8,664 nt of DNA from Anaerolineae bacterium (GCA_016213455.1 JACRAG010000358.1:1-8664), one strand, 5' to 3'; counted from the first letter of the stretch, positions 1-7,196 are shown. Numbers and translations are program-made. The notes: generated by a model not told the origin, from the sequence alone.

Positions 1-1
1 A

Positions 2-1324
2 ACCGCCGGCGCAGCCTCGTCTGTCTCACCGCTCATCGAGCAGCCCGAGACCGTCAACCCCGCCGATCTGACCTCCCCCTTCCAGGTGGAACTGCCGGAT
101 TGGCTGGAAAGCGAAGAAAGCGCTGAAAGCCCCGCGGTCATGGAAGCCGCGCCGGAAGAAGGCGGAGAAGAACTGGCCAAAGCCGAACTGCCCGCCTGGG
201 TCGAAGACCTGCGCCCGCTCGAAGCCGTCATCCCCGGCTCGATGCTGACAGATACCAGTGAAGGCGTGGTGGAAAAAGCCGGCCCGCTGGCAGGAATGCG
301 CGGCGTGCTGCAAAGCGAAGATCTGACCGCTGCTTACCGCAAGCCGCCCGTCTATTCAGCGCGCCTGCGCGTCTCCGAACGCCAGCGTTCGCAGGCCACC
401 ATCCTCGAAAACCTGATCGGGCTGGAAACCACTCCGAAAGACATTCCTTCCATCCCGTCGCGCGCGCCTCAGGTCATCCTGCGTGTCTTCATCGCGCTGC
501 TGCTGATCCTGTCGATGCTGACCATGCTCCTCCCGGACTTCCGCCTGACCGCCCCGGCTGCCGCTGCCCAACCCGGCATGAGCGCCCTGTACAACCTGGT
601 GGATGGCCTGCCGGATAACGCGCCGGTGCTGCTGGCCTTTGACTATGAGCCGGGTTTCTCCGGCGAAATGCGCTACGCTGCCAACTCGGTCATCGAGAAC
701 CTGATGGTAAAGAATGCGCGCTTGGCCATCGTCTCCACTTCGGCCACCGGCCCAATGCTGGCGGATGAGCTGCTCAAAGAAGTGCGCACGCGCCGCGCCG
801 ATTATTCGCTGGACATGAAGACCGTCAACCTGGGCTACCTGCCCGGCGGAACCACCTCGTTGATCGAATTTGCGCAGAACCCGCGTGGGGCCACCCCCAC
901 TTCGCTGGACACGCCCCTCACTGGCGTGCCGGCCTGGGACCACCCCGCCGTCGCAGGCATCAACAACCTGCAGGATTTTGCCCTGGTCATCGTTCTCACC
1001 GACACACCCGAAGTGGGTCGCGCCTGGGTTGAACAGGTGCAGCCCCTGTTGGGCGGCGTGCCCCTGGGGATGATCGCCAGCGCTCAGGCCGGACCGCTGC
1101 TCATCCCATATTACGACTCCGCGCAGATCTCCGGGCTGCTCTCCGGCCTGGAAGGCGGCGTGCTGTATGAGCAGGCCACCGGTCGCGTCAACCTGGCCAA
1201 CCGTTTCTGGGGTTCCTACCAGACTGGCGCGCTGGCCGGCCTTGTGCTGCTGATCATCGGCGGCATCATCTCCGCAGTCATGGGCATTTCAGGTCGTAAA
1301 CCCGCCCGGAAAGGCAAGGCATAG
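2..1324 (+). CDS. Membrane-anchored protein with large extracytoplasmic domain, function unknown (5' partial)
   Basis: The frame is open from the window edge to TAG at 1322-1324, giving 440 residues with the N-terminus missing; the GTG at 86 is internal and is not taken as the start. Residues 1-155 are acidic and Pro/Ala-rich, with two short repeats, ELPDWLE (30-36) and ELPAWVEDL (62-70). Such LPxW motifs are, from my recollection, common in the cytoplasmic linkers of Chloroflexota zinc-ribbon membrane proteins, so a zinc ribbon may lie upstream. A hydrophobic helix at about 158-180 is followed by a roughly 225-residue domain containing alternating hydrophobic strands (for example PVLLAFDYEPG and ARLAIVSTSATGP), suggesting an alpha/beta fold. 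A second helix at about 408-430 ends in a basic tail (RKPARKGKA). The predicted topology is cytoplasm, membrane, outside, membrane, cytoplasm. It is probably co-expressed with the membrane protein gene that starts 5 bases after its stop. I do not recognise a named family and assign no function. Confidence 0.8.
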   Translation, partial: TAGAASSVSPLIEQPETVNPADLTSPFQVELPDWLESEESAESPAVMEAAPEEGGEELAKAELPAWVEDLRPLEAVIPGSMLTDTSEGVVEKAGPLAGMRGVLQSEDLTAAYRKPPVYSARLRVSERQRSQATILENLIGLETTPKDIPSIPSRAPQVILRVFIALLLILSMLTMLLPDFRLTAPAAAAQPGMSALYNLVDGLPDNAPVLLAFDYEPGFSGEMRYAANSVIENLMVKNARLAIVSTSATGPMLADELLKEVRTRRADYSLDMKTVNLGYLPGGTTSLIEFAQNPRGATPTSLDTPLTGVPAWDHPAVAGINNLQDFALVIVLTDTPEVGRAWVEQVQPLLGGVPLGMIASAQAGPLLIPYYDSAQISGLLSGLEGGVLYEQATGRVNLANRFWGSYQTGALAGLVLLIIGGIISAVMGISGRKPARKGKA

Positions 1325-1329
1325 CCGCT

Positions 1330-1998
1330 ATGCAAGACCTGGTCTGGACCCTGGTTGGCTTTGTCCTCACGTTGATGGTTTTCTCCTATGTTTTTGGAGA
1401 TAACTTCCTCTTTCGCCTCGCCTCCTACACGTTCGTGGGTGCGTCGGCGGGTTATGTGGCCTCTCTGGTGATCTACCAGGTGATCTGGCCGCGCCTGATC
1501 CTTCCCATGATCCAGGGCAGCCTGCTCGACCGCGCCCTGGTGGTGATTCCGCTCATCCTGGCGGCCCTGCTGCTCACCAAGATTTCACCGCAGTTCGCCC
1601 CGCTGGGCAAGCTGCCCATGGGCTTCCTGGTGGGTGTCGGTGCGGCTGTTGCCATTGGCGGCGCTGTCTTCGGCACCATATTTGGCCAGATCTCCGGCGC
1701 CGCGCAGCCGTTCAACCTCTCCGCGCCAGGCGGCAGCGGCGGCCGCATGTTGGAAGGGGTGATCGCCTTTGTCGGCACCGCCGGCACACTGGCATACTTC
1801 CAATTCACCTCGTCCTCTCGCGTGGCCCAGCCGACGCGGCGCTCCCCGATTGTGGAAGCGCTCGCCCTGGTCGGCCAGGTCTTCATCGGGATTGTGCTTG
1901 GCGCTGTGTTTGCCGGCGTGTACGCTGCCTCACTCACAGCTCTGCTCGACCGGGTGCAATTCATCCTGACGGTTATCGCCCAGTTCATTTCCGGATAG
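1330..1998 (+). CDS. Polytopic integral membrane protein, function unknown
   Basis: The ATG at 1330 opens a 222-residue protein only 5 bases after the previous stop. The upstream ribosome-binding sequence is weak (AAGGCAAGG within the end of the previous gene), so translational coupling is likely. The protein is mostly hydrophobic, with about six membrane segments at roughly residues 3-22, 30-52, 68-84, 96-117, 141-157 and 177-203, and perhaps a further amphipathic helix at the C-terminus. A Gly/Ser-rich loop (around 130-140) and a basic loop (SSSRVAQPTRRSP) separate the later segments. No transporter signature, catalytic motif or conserved charged residue within a helix stands out. Its position between a membrane-anchored protein and a cytoplasmic ATPase suggests a membrane partner in the same system, but this is inference from gene order. 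It does not resemble any family I can name. Confidence 0.8.
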   Translation: MQDLVWTLVGFVLTLMVFSYVFGDNFLFRLASYTFVGASAGYVASLVIYQVIWPRLILPMIQGSLLDRALVVIPLILAALLLTKISPQFAPLGKLPMGFLVGVGAAVAIGGAVFGTIFGQISGAAQPFNLSAPGGSGGRMLEGVIAFVGTAGTLAYFQFTSSSRVAQPTRRSPIVEALALVGQVFIGIVLGAVFAGVYAASLTALLDRVQFILTVIAQFISG

Positions 1999-2007
1999 GC
2001 CGCAGAC

Positions 2008-3744
2008 ATGACTTCCGTCGTTGATGCTGATTCCTTACTTGCCATCGATATCGGGTCGGTCAACACCCGTGCACTGCTCTTTGATGCAGTGGATGGGCAA
2101 TACCATTTCCTTGCCGCGGGCGCGGCGCCTTCCACCTGGGGCGCGCCGTTCTTTGATATCGGCGAAGGCGTGCACCTTGCGGTAACCCGCCTGCAGGAAA
2201 TCACCTCGCGCCCGCTGCTCAACAGTGAAAATCGCATCCAGATCCCCACCCAGCCTGACGGCTCGGGCGTGGACAAACTGGTGGTCACGCTCTCCGCCGG
2301 TCGCGACGTGCGCATCCTGATCATGGGCCTGCTCGCGGATGTTTCGCTGGAATCCGCCCGCCACCTGGCCTCCACCACCTACGGCACAGTCATCGAGGCC
2401 ATCAGCCTGAATGACACCCGCCGGCAGGACGTGCAGCTGGACGCCATTTTGCAGGCCAATGCCGATCTGGTCATCCTGGCTGGCGGTACCGAACGCGGCT
2501 CAACCCGCTCGGTTTCCAAAATGGTCGAGCTGGCCCTGCTCGCCTCGCGCACCCTGCCTTCCGACAAACGCCCGCGCATCATCTACTGCGGCAACCAGTT
2601 GCTCGCGAAAAAGATTCAGGAAGTGGTAGGACGTTACACCGAAGTGCAGGTAACTCCCAACATCCGCCCAACCATCGACCTGGAAGACCTGGAACCTGCG
2701 CAAGACACGCTGACGCGCACCGTCACCAGCCTGCGCGGGCAGCAAATGGGCGGATTGGACCAGCTCAGCCTGGTTTCTGCTGCGCCGATCACCCAAAATG
2801 CCAACGCCATGGGACGCCTGATGCGTTTCCTCAGCGAATTATATGATCCGATCAAAGGCGTGCTGGGCGTGGACCTGGGCGCCAGTTCCACCACGCTGGC
2901 AGCCGCCATGGGCGGTAAATTGCATTTGAACGTTTTTCGCCCAATGGGTTTGGGCGCAGGCATGGAAGGGCTGTTGAAAACCCTGGAGCCTGCCGACCTG
3001 CTGCGCTGGCTGCCGATGGATGTCACCCCTTCGGACGCGATGGACTACCTGTGGCAGAAAACCCTGTACCCATCCTCGCTGCCGCTCACCACAACCACAT
3101 TGGCGATTGAGCTGGCTGCCGCGCGGGAGATTTTGCGCCGGACATCTGACCAGATGTTGGAGCGATATCCGCAGCTCAACATGAGTTTTGAGCCGATCTT
3201 CGCCGGCGGGGCGGTCTTCGCCCATGCCGCTTCACCTGGACAGGCGCTGCTGACCCTGCTGGACGGTCTGCAGCCGCACGGTCTGACCACCTTGTTTGTG
3301 GACCCCTACGGACTGATGTCTGCCCTGGGAGCTGTCGCACCGGCCAACAGCCTGCTGCCGGTGCAGATTCTCGAATCCGGCGCCTTCCAGAACCTGGGCG
3401 CGGTGATCTGCCCGGTGAGCAGCGCCCGCCCCGGCACCGTCATCCTGCGCGCCCGGCTGGTGTTTGATGACGGCAATGAAACCCGCGTGGACGTCAAACA
3501 GGGCAGCCTGGTCCCGCTGCCGGTCAGGCACGGACAAACCGCACGCCTGTATCTGGAAGCGCAGCGCGGCACTGAAATCGACCCGCGCCGGCGCACCTCC
3601 GGTGGGTTTAAAATTATCGGCGGTGTTTGTGGCGCATTGATCGACGCGCGCGGACGCCCCCTGGCTCTGCCCGAAGATTCGGGCAAGCGCAAAGAAACCC
3701 TGCTGCGCTGGAGCCAGGTGGTTGACTCGCGCCGTCAGGCATAA
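2008..3744 (+). CDS. glmL: MutL/GlmL family actin-like ATPase (glutamate mutase accessory protein family)
   Basis: This 578-residue protein has the signatures of the GlmL/MutL family, which is unrelated to the DNA-repair MutL. An N-terminal phosphate-binding loop, LLAIDIGSVNTRALLFD (residues 10-26), is followed by the segment LVVTLSAGRDVRILIMGL that I associate with the family. AGGTERGS lies at about 158-165, a second phosphate loop, VLGVDLGASSTT, at 285-296, and an adenosine-site-like motif, FAGGAVF, at 398-404. These are the elements of the actin/Hsp70/sugar-kinase ATPase fold. In glutamate-fermenting clostridia the gene lies between the two subunits of B12-dependent glutamate mutase and is thought to help maintain or reactivate it. 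No mutase subunit is seen here, so that role is not supported by context. The last ~130 residues are rich in beta strands and may form a separate domain. It starts 9 bases after the preceding gene, with only a weak ribosome-binding sequence (GGATAGG). Family assignment is firm; the biological role is uncertain. Confidence 0.88.
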   Translation: MTSVVDADSLLAIDIGSVNTRALLFDAVDGQYHFLAAGAAPSTWGAPFFDIGEGVHLAVTRLQEITSRPLLNSENRIQIPTQPDGSGVDKLVVTLSAGRDVRILIMGLLADVSLESARHLASTTYGTVIEAISLNDTRRQDVQLDAILQANADLVILAGGTERGSTRSVSKMVELALLASRTLPSDKRPRIIYCGNQLLAKKIQEVVGRYTEVQVTPNIRPTIDLEDLEPAQDTLTRTVTSLRGQQMGGLDQLSLVSAAPITQNANAMGRLMRFLSELYDPIKGVLGVDLGASSTTLAAAMGGKLHLNVFRPMGLGAGMEGLLKTLEPADLLRWLPMDVTPSDAMDYLWQKTLYPSSLPLTTTTLAIELAAAREILRRTSDQMLERYPQLNMSFEPIFAGGAVFAHAASPGQALLTLLDGLQPHGLTTLFVDPYGLMSALGAVAPANSLLPVQILESGAFQNLGAVICPVSSARPGTVILRARLVFDDGNETRVDVKQGSLVPLPVRHGQTARLYLEAQRGTEIDPRRRTSGGFKIIGGVCGALIDARGRPLALPEDSGKRKETLLRWSQVVDSRRQA

Positions 3745-3754
3745 GGCTTGCAAC

Positions 3755-3758
3755 GGAG
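3755..3758 (+). promoter_or_regulatory. Ribosome-binding site that sets the start at 3767
   Basis: GGAG at 3755-3758 lies 8 bases before the ATG at 3767. The open frame extends upstream to a TTG at 3722, but that would overlap the end of the MutL-family gene and has no comparable ribosome-binding sequence. The ATG at 3767 is therefore chosen. Confidence 0.7.
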
Positions 3759-3766
3759 AATCACGT

Positions 3767-4819
3767 ATGTTAGCACAGGTCACTCACATCCTCGGTCTCG
3801 CCGGCGTGCGCCGTGTGCGCATGCTGCCGGTTGCCGGTCGCGTCCTGGTCTCAACGGGCCAGCGCGTACATGCCGGTGACGTGGTCGCCGAGACGCAAGC
3901 CGCCACCCGTCACATCCTGTTGGATGTGCGCCGTTCGCTGAATTTTCAACGTGTCGCGGATGCGGAACGGGCCATCCAGCAGCACGAAGGCGAACGGGTA
4001 CAGAAAGGCGATGTGATCGCAGAAACCGGTGGGATGTTCTCCCGAATTGTGCGCGCTCCCGATGACGGTCAAATCGTCACCATATCGGGCGGGCGCGTGC
4101 TCCTGGCGGTGGAAAGCAAACCGCAGCAGATCTTTGCCGGCATCAACGGCGTGGTCACCGATGTTTATCCTGAGCGCGGCGCAGCCATCGAAGGCTCCGG
4201 CGGTCTCATCCAGGGAGCATGGGGCAACGGCGGAATGGTTGGCGAAGGGCTGATGGTCACATTGCTCAAAGCCCCTGAAGATGAGCTAAAGCGCACCGAC
4301 ATGGAAGTCAGCCTGCGCGGCGCGATCGTGGTCGCCGGGTATTGCGGTGACGCCGAGGTGCTGCGCATCGCCGCCACGCTGCCGCTGCGCGGGTTGGTGC
4401 TGGCAAGCATGACGTCAGAGCTGATCCCGGTGGCGCAGGGCATGGAGTTCCCCATCATGGTGTTGGAAGGCTTTGGCCGCGTGCCCATGAATGGAGCCGC
4501 CTTCCGGCTGCTCAGCACCAGCGACAAGCGCGACGTATCGATCTATTCGGCTTTTAACCCCGCCGGTGGGGAACGACCGGAGTTGTTCATCCCCCTGCCC
4601 TCCAACGGTGAAATGGCTCAGGACACGGCCTATTTTGCCCCCGGCAAGGCAGTGCGCATCCAGGGTGATCCATATCGCGGAAAAACGGGCGTTATCACGC
4701 AGGTCAGACCGGGAATGACCGTGCTGCCCAACGGCATTCGCGCCCCGGCTGCTGATGTTCGTCTGGAACAGGAAACCCAGGTCATCATTCCGCTGGCTAA
4801 CCTGGAGATTTTGGAATAA
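3767..4819 (+). CDS. Protein with duplicated lipoyl-like motifs and C-terminal KOW motif, function unknown
   Basis: This 350-residue soluble protein begins 22 bases after the MutL-family gene. The N-terminal part carries two near-copies of a hammerhead-like motif, GQRVHAGDVVAET (residues 31-43) and GERVQKGDVIAET (75-87), followed by PDDGQIVTISGGRVLLAVE. This pattern resembles biotinyl/lipoyl-like beta barrels, but no biotinylation-type MKM or lipoylation-type DKA lysine motif is visible, so it may be a purely structural barrel. A distinctive segment, GLIQGAWGNGG, lies near 145-155. The middle (about 170-260) looks alpha/beta. The C-terminus contains a KOW-like motif, PGKAVRIQGDPYRGKTGVI (292-310); KOW motifs bind RNA or protein partners in ribosomal proteins and NusG. 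No signal peptide or membrane helix is seen, so it is probably cytoplasmic. Adjacency suggests it works with the MutL-family ATPase, but no function can be assigned. Confidence 0.85.
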   Translation: MLAQVTHILGLAGVRRVRMLPVAGRVLVSTGQRVHAGDVVAETQAATRHILLDVRRSLNFQRVADAERAIQQHEGERVQKGDVIAETGGMFSRIVRAPDDGQIVTISGGRVLLAVESKPQQIFAGINGVVTDVYPERGAAIEGSGGLIQGAWGNGGMVGEGLMVTLLKAPEDELKRTDMEVSLRGAIVVAGYCGDAEVLRIAATLPLRGLVLASMTSELIPVAQGMEFPIMVLEGFGRVPMNGAAFRLLSTSDKRDVSIYSAFNPAGGERPELFIPLPSNGEMAQDTAYFAPGKAVRIQGDPYRGKTGVITQVRPGMTVLPNGIRAPAADVRLEQETQVIIPLANLEILE

Positions 4820-4833
4820 ACTGTTACACATTG

Positions 4834-4838
4834 AGGAG
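4834..4838 (+). promoter_or_regulatory. Ribosome-binding site that sets the start at 4847
   Basis: AGGAG at 4834-4838 lies 8 bases before the ATG at 4847. The in-frame GTG at 4841 would leave only 2 bases of spacing, so the ATG is the likely start. Confidence 0.75.
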
Positions 4839-4846
4839 AGGTGCAC

Positions 4847-5449
4847 ATGACAAACCAAAATGATAATGACCTGGAGGAGCTGGATTTCGGCGAAAGCTCG
4901 CCCATCGGCGAGCCGCAAGGTGATGAGCCTAAATCGAGCAACAAAAATTTCTTGATCGCCCTGGGTATTTTGGGCGGCCTGTTCATCCTGATCGCCGCCG
5001 GTCTGGTGGTGGTGGTGATGTATGTTCTGCCTGCCCGCAGCGAAGCGCGCAATCAGGCGCTGAATGCACAGCTGGCAGCTAATACCGCCACGGCGCAGTA
5101 TGTGACGGATGAAGCCATGAAAGCCATCATCCAGCTCACCCCGTCGGCCACGCCGGAGCCTTCTGTGACCCCACTGCTGCCCACCCCCACCGAAACGCTG
5201 GTGGTCGCGCCGGTTGCTTCTGCCACGCCCACACCGACGACCGTATCGGACGCGCAAAAAGCCACGCTGTCGGCTCAGCAAACCCAACTTGCCGCCGGTG
5301 TGTTTACAGCCACGGTCATCCCCACCTCCACCGCCCTGCCCAACACCGGTTTCGCGGATGAGGTCGGCCTGCCCGGTTTATTTGGCCTGGCGCTTGGCCT
5401 GGTGTTGATCATTTTCCTGGCCCGCCGCCTGCGCTCCAGCGCCGCCTGA
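4847..5449 (+). CDS. Surface protein with N-terminal membrane anchor and C-terminal LPNTG sorting signal
   Basis: The 200-residue product has an acidic hydrophilic N-terminus (1-34), a strong membrane helix at about 35-61 ending in LPARSEAR, a short helical stretch rich in Ala/Gln (65-96), and a Thr/Pro-rich spacer at about 98-132 (TPSATPEPSVTPLLPTPT and similar). LPNTG at 164-168 is followed by a hydrophobic helix (about 176-191) and a basic tail, RRLRSSAA. That tripartite C-terminus is the classic sortase recognition signal, so the protein is predicted to be exported and processed between Thr and Gly. The first helix lacks a convincing signal peptidase site and follows 34 cytoplasmic-type residues, so it may stay as a signal anchor. 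The start is 27 bases after the previous stop and it is the last gene before a terminator. No catalytic domain is present. Alternatively the C-terminal helix is simply a second anchor if the genome has no sortase. Confidence 0.85.
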   Translation: MTNQNDNDLEELDFGESSPIGEPQGDEPKSSNKNFLIALGILGGLFILIAAGLVVVVMYVLPARSEARNQALNAQLAANTATAQYVTDEAMKAIIQLTPSATPEPSVTPLLPTPTETLVVAPVASATPTPTTVSDAQKATLSAQQTQLAAGVFTATVIPTSTALPNTGFADEVGLPGLFGLALGLVLIIFLARRLRSSAA

Positions 5450-5497
5450 TCCGCTCCAGCGCTTTAAGCCGGTAAACGCCGGCATTCTCTGAAATAA

Positions 5498-5538
5498 AAA
5501 AAGAGTTTCCTGCATTTTTCGCGCAGGAAACTCTTTTT
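5498..5538. terminator. Bidirectional rho-independent terminator between convergent genes
   Basis: Two perfect 16-base arms (5498-5513 and 5523-5538) surround a 9-base loop, ATTTTTCGC. The stem core is GAGTTTCCTGC paired with GCAGGAAACTC, and the arms end in runs of A and T, so a T tract follows the hairpin on either strand. It lies 48 bases after the stop of the + strand surface-protein gene and 15 bases after the stop of the - strand phosphohexomutase gene, and should end transcription of both. Confidence 0.93.
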
Positions 5539-5553
5539 GTTTACCAATCAGGT

Positions 5554-7014
5554 TCAGGTGATGCTTGCCGCAACCTGCTCGCCGTAGCCCAGCAGCGCCT
5601 TCACCATTTCGGGTGTGCGCCCTTCGGCATAAACGCGCAGCACCGGCTCGGTGCCGGAAGGCCGGATCAGCAGCCAGGAATCATCCGCCATAATGTACTT
5701 GACCCCGTCCGTGGAGGCAATCTCCGCCACCGACTCGCCGCCAATGCTGGCGGGCGGTTCGTTGATCAGGCGCGCAGTCATCGCCGATTTGCTTACCGGG
5801 CGTTTCAGGCGCAGGTCCGTGCGGTCATAAAAGGCCGGACCAACTTCGCTCAACAGGTCGTTGACCAGCTCGCGCAGGCTCGTGCCGTAAGCCGCGACCA
5901 TTTCCACCACCAGCAGCCCCATCAACACGCCGTCGCCTTCCGGGATGTGTCCCTTGAAGCTGATCCCACCGGACTCTTCACCACCGATCAAAACATCTTC
6001 GCGCAGCATGTAATCGGCGATGTGGTTGAAGCCCACCGGCGTCTCGCGCAAGGTCAGGCCATATTTCTTCGCCAGGCGGTCGATCATGCGTGTTGTGGAA
6101 ACCGTCCGCACCACCGAACCCGTCCAGCCGCGTTTTTCCACCAGGTAACGCAGCGCCAGCGCCATAATTTTGTGCGGGTCGACAAACACGCCGCCCTCGT
6201 CCATTGCGCCAATCCGGTCAGCGTCGCCGTCGGTCGCCAGGCCAAAACCACCAATGCCGCTGCCGATCGCGCCGCTCAACGCGCCCAGGTAACGTGTGAT
6301 CGGCTCCGGGTGGATCCCGCCAAAACCGGGATTCATCTCACCGCGGACCTCTTTCACTTCGCAGCCGGTACCCTGCAAGATGCCGCGAATGACACCGCGC
6401 CCTGAACCGAACATCGAATCAACCACAAAGCGCGGAGGGTTGTTGGCAATGATGTCGAAATCGATCAGCTTGCGAAGATGCTCATTGTAGGCTGGAATGG
6501 GGTTGAAGCGCAGAATGCGCTTTTCAGCCAGGGCGTGCTCAAACTCCATCAGGTTGGGTCCGCGCGCCTGCTCTTCATTGTCGTTCAAATACACTTCCAC
6601 CTGACGGCACTGTTCGGGCAGCGCCGAACCACCGTAGGCCGATTTCAACTTGACGCCGTTGTAACGCGGCGCATTATGCGAGGCGGTAATCATCACCCCG
6701 CCTGTTGCCTTCAGGTTAGCCACGGCATAAGAAATCGCCGGGGTAGGCGCATCAGAAGTCGCCAGGTAAACGCTGAAACCGTTGGCAGCCAGCACGCGCG
6801 CCACATCCGCGGCAAAACGATCGGAGAGGAAACGCGTATCAAAACCGACCACCATGCGGGTCGCTTCGCCATTGGTGGGCTGAGCGCCGCCATTGCCCCA
6901 CGAACCGCTGGCAACCGCATCGGCGATCGCCTGGGTGACCATGCGCAGGTTGTGGAAAGTAAAACTATCAGAAATGACGGCGCGCCAGCCGTCAGTGCCA
7001 AAATGAATCGGCAT
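5554..7014 (-). CDS. Phosphoglucomutase/phosphomannomutase (alpha-D-phosphohexomutase family)
   Basis: This cytoplasmic enzyme interconverts hexose 1- and 6-phosphates, linking glycolysis to nucleotide-sugar and envelope polysaccharide synthesis. The 486-residue protein has all four family landmarks: the N-terminal IHFGTDGWRAVI (3-14); the phosphoserine loop TASHN with catalytic Ser112; the Mg-binding loop DGDADR (262-267); the sugar-specificity loop GEESGG (345-350); and the C-terminal phosphate-binding loop RPSGTEP (451-457). The length is normal for the family. GEESGG argues against phosphoglucosamine mutase (GlmM usually has GEQSGH) and fits a phosphoglucomutase or dual phosphogluco/phosphomannomutase, but substrate choice cannot be settled from sequence. 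A Gly/Asn-rich segment at 37-50 (GSWGNGGAQPTNGE) looks like an insertion between the first helix and strand VVGFDTR. The ATG at 7014 has a good AAGGAG (7029-7024) 9 bases upstream. It has its own leader region and ends at the bidirectional terminator. Confidence 0.96.
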   Translation of the reverse strand: MPIHFGTDGWRAVISDSFTFHNLRMVTQAIADAVASGSWGNGGAQPTNGEATRMVVGFDTRFLSDRFAADVARVLAANGFSVYLATSDAPTPAISYAVANLKATGGVMITASHNAPRYNGVKLKSAYGGSALPEQCRQVEVYLNDNEEQARGPNLMEFEHALAEKRILRFNPIPAYNEHLRKLIDFDIIANNPPRFVVDSMFGSGRGVIRGILQGTGCEVKEVRGEMNPGFGGIHPEPITRYLGALSGAIGSGIGGFGLATDGDADRIGAMDEGGVFVDPHKIMALALRYLVEKRGWTGSVVRTVSTTRMIDRLAKKYGLTLRETPVGFNHIADYMLREDVLIGGEESGGISFKGHIPEGDGVLMGLLVVEMVAAYGTSLRELVNDLLSEVGPAFYDRTDLRLKRPVSKSAMTARLINEPPASIGGESVAEIASTDGVKYIMADDSWLLIRPSGTEPVLRVYAEGRTPEMVKALLGYGEQVAASIT

Positions 7015-7099
7015 GGATTAAAACTCCTTGTTCGTTAATGATCATCTTGTAGCGCGAGTCCGGCAAGAAAAGCCCACCCCTGGTTCTACTCAAAATGAC

Positions 7100-7166
7100 A
7101 GGGGGGACAGATCCTTATCCCTGAACTCAGCCCAGATAAATGTCAATTCGGGTCAGGGGCCAAATA
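7100..7166. repeat. Possible interspersed repeat remnant with an imperfect inverted repeat
   Basis: This non-coding stretch holds a G run (7101-7106), then CCCTGA (7119-7124) and CCC (7131-7133), matched by GGG (7150-7152) and TCAGGG (7153-7158). The resulting imperfect hairpin has a 6-base bulge and a 16-base loop. The motif series GGGGGACAG...CCCTGA...TGTCAATTCGGGTCAGGGG resembles short intergenic repeats that occur in multiple copies in some bacterial genomes, for example those near REP-associated transposases. No transposase is present here, and copy number cannot be judged from one window. Confidence 0.3.
7114..7146 (-). promoter_or_regulatory. Weak promoter candidate for the phosphohexomutase gene
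   Basis: On the - strand a perfect TTGACA hexamer lies at 7146-7141. The best downstream -10 candidate, GATAAG (7119-7114), is separated by 21 bases, longer than the usual 16-18, so the match is incomplete. A separate TATATT at 7168-7163 lacks a good -35. The 208-base gap before the phosphohexomutase gene makes an own promoter here likely, but its exact position is unsure. Confidence 0.25.
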
Positions 7167-7171
7167 TACCA

Positions 7172-7196
7172 TCCCACTGCCCCTATTTCGGTGGGA
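7172..7196. other. Small hairpin downstream of the DUF389 gene
   Basis: TCCCAC (7172-7177) and GTGGGA (7191-7196) form a perfect 6-base stem with a 13-base loop, starting 26 bases after the stop of the DUF389-SH3b gene. It lacks a T tract on the - strand, so it may be a weak or factor-assisted terminator, an RNA-stabilising element, or part of the neighbouring repeat-like region. Confidence 0.35.

Noticed and set aside
1473..2378. Long open frame on the - strand opposite the polytopic membrane protein and the start of the MutL-family gene
   Set aside because: It is antisense to two well-supported genes, its product is low-complexity and shows no recognisable domain, and GC-rich coding DNA often leaves such antisense frames open.
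2008..3744. DNA mismatch repair MutL
   Set aside because: The shared name is a coincidence: the protein has actin-like phosphate loops rather than the GHKL ATPase motifs of the repair protein.
4415..5287. 290-codon - strand open frame with His-rich and Arg/Gly-rich translation
   Set aside because: The composition is typical of antisense reading of GC-rich genes, and the + strand genes here have ribosome-binding sites, membrane segments and motifs.
5432..5462. Direct repeat CGCTCCAGCGC at 5432-5442 and 5452-5462 around the stop of the surface-protein gene
   Set aside because: Two 11-base copies 20 bases apart, one inside the coding sequence, are short enough to arise by chance; no attachment-site or operator context was found.
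5468..5483. Small hairpin GCCGG/CCGGC with a 6-base loop just before the main terminator
   Set aside because: The stem is only 5 bases and has no T tract; the adjacent 16-base stem explains termination.
5947..6405. + strand open frame of 152 codons inside the phosphohexomutase gene
   Set aside because: It is antisense to the segment encoding the Mg-binding and sugar-binding loops and shows no domain of its own.
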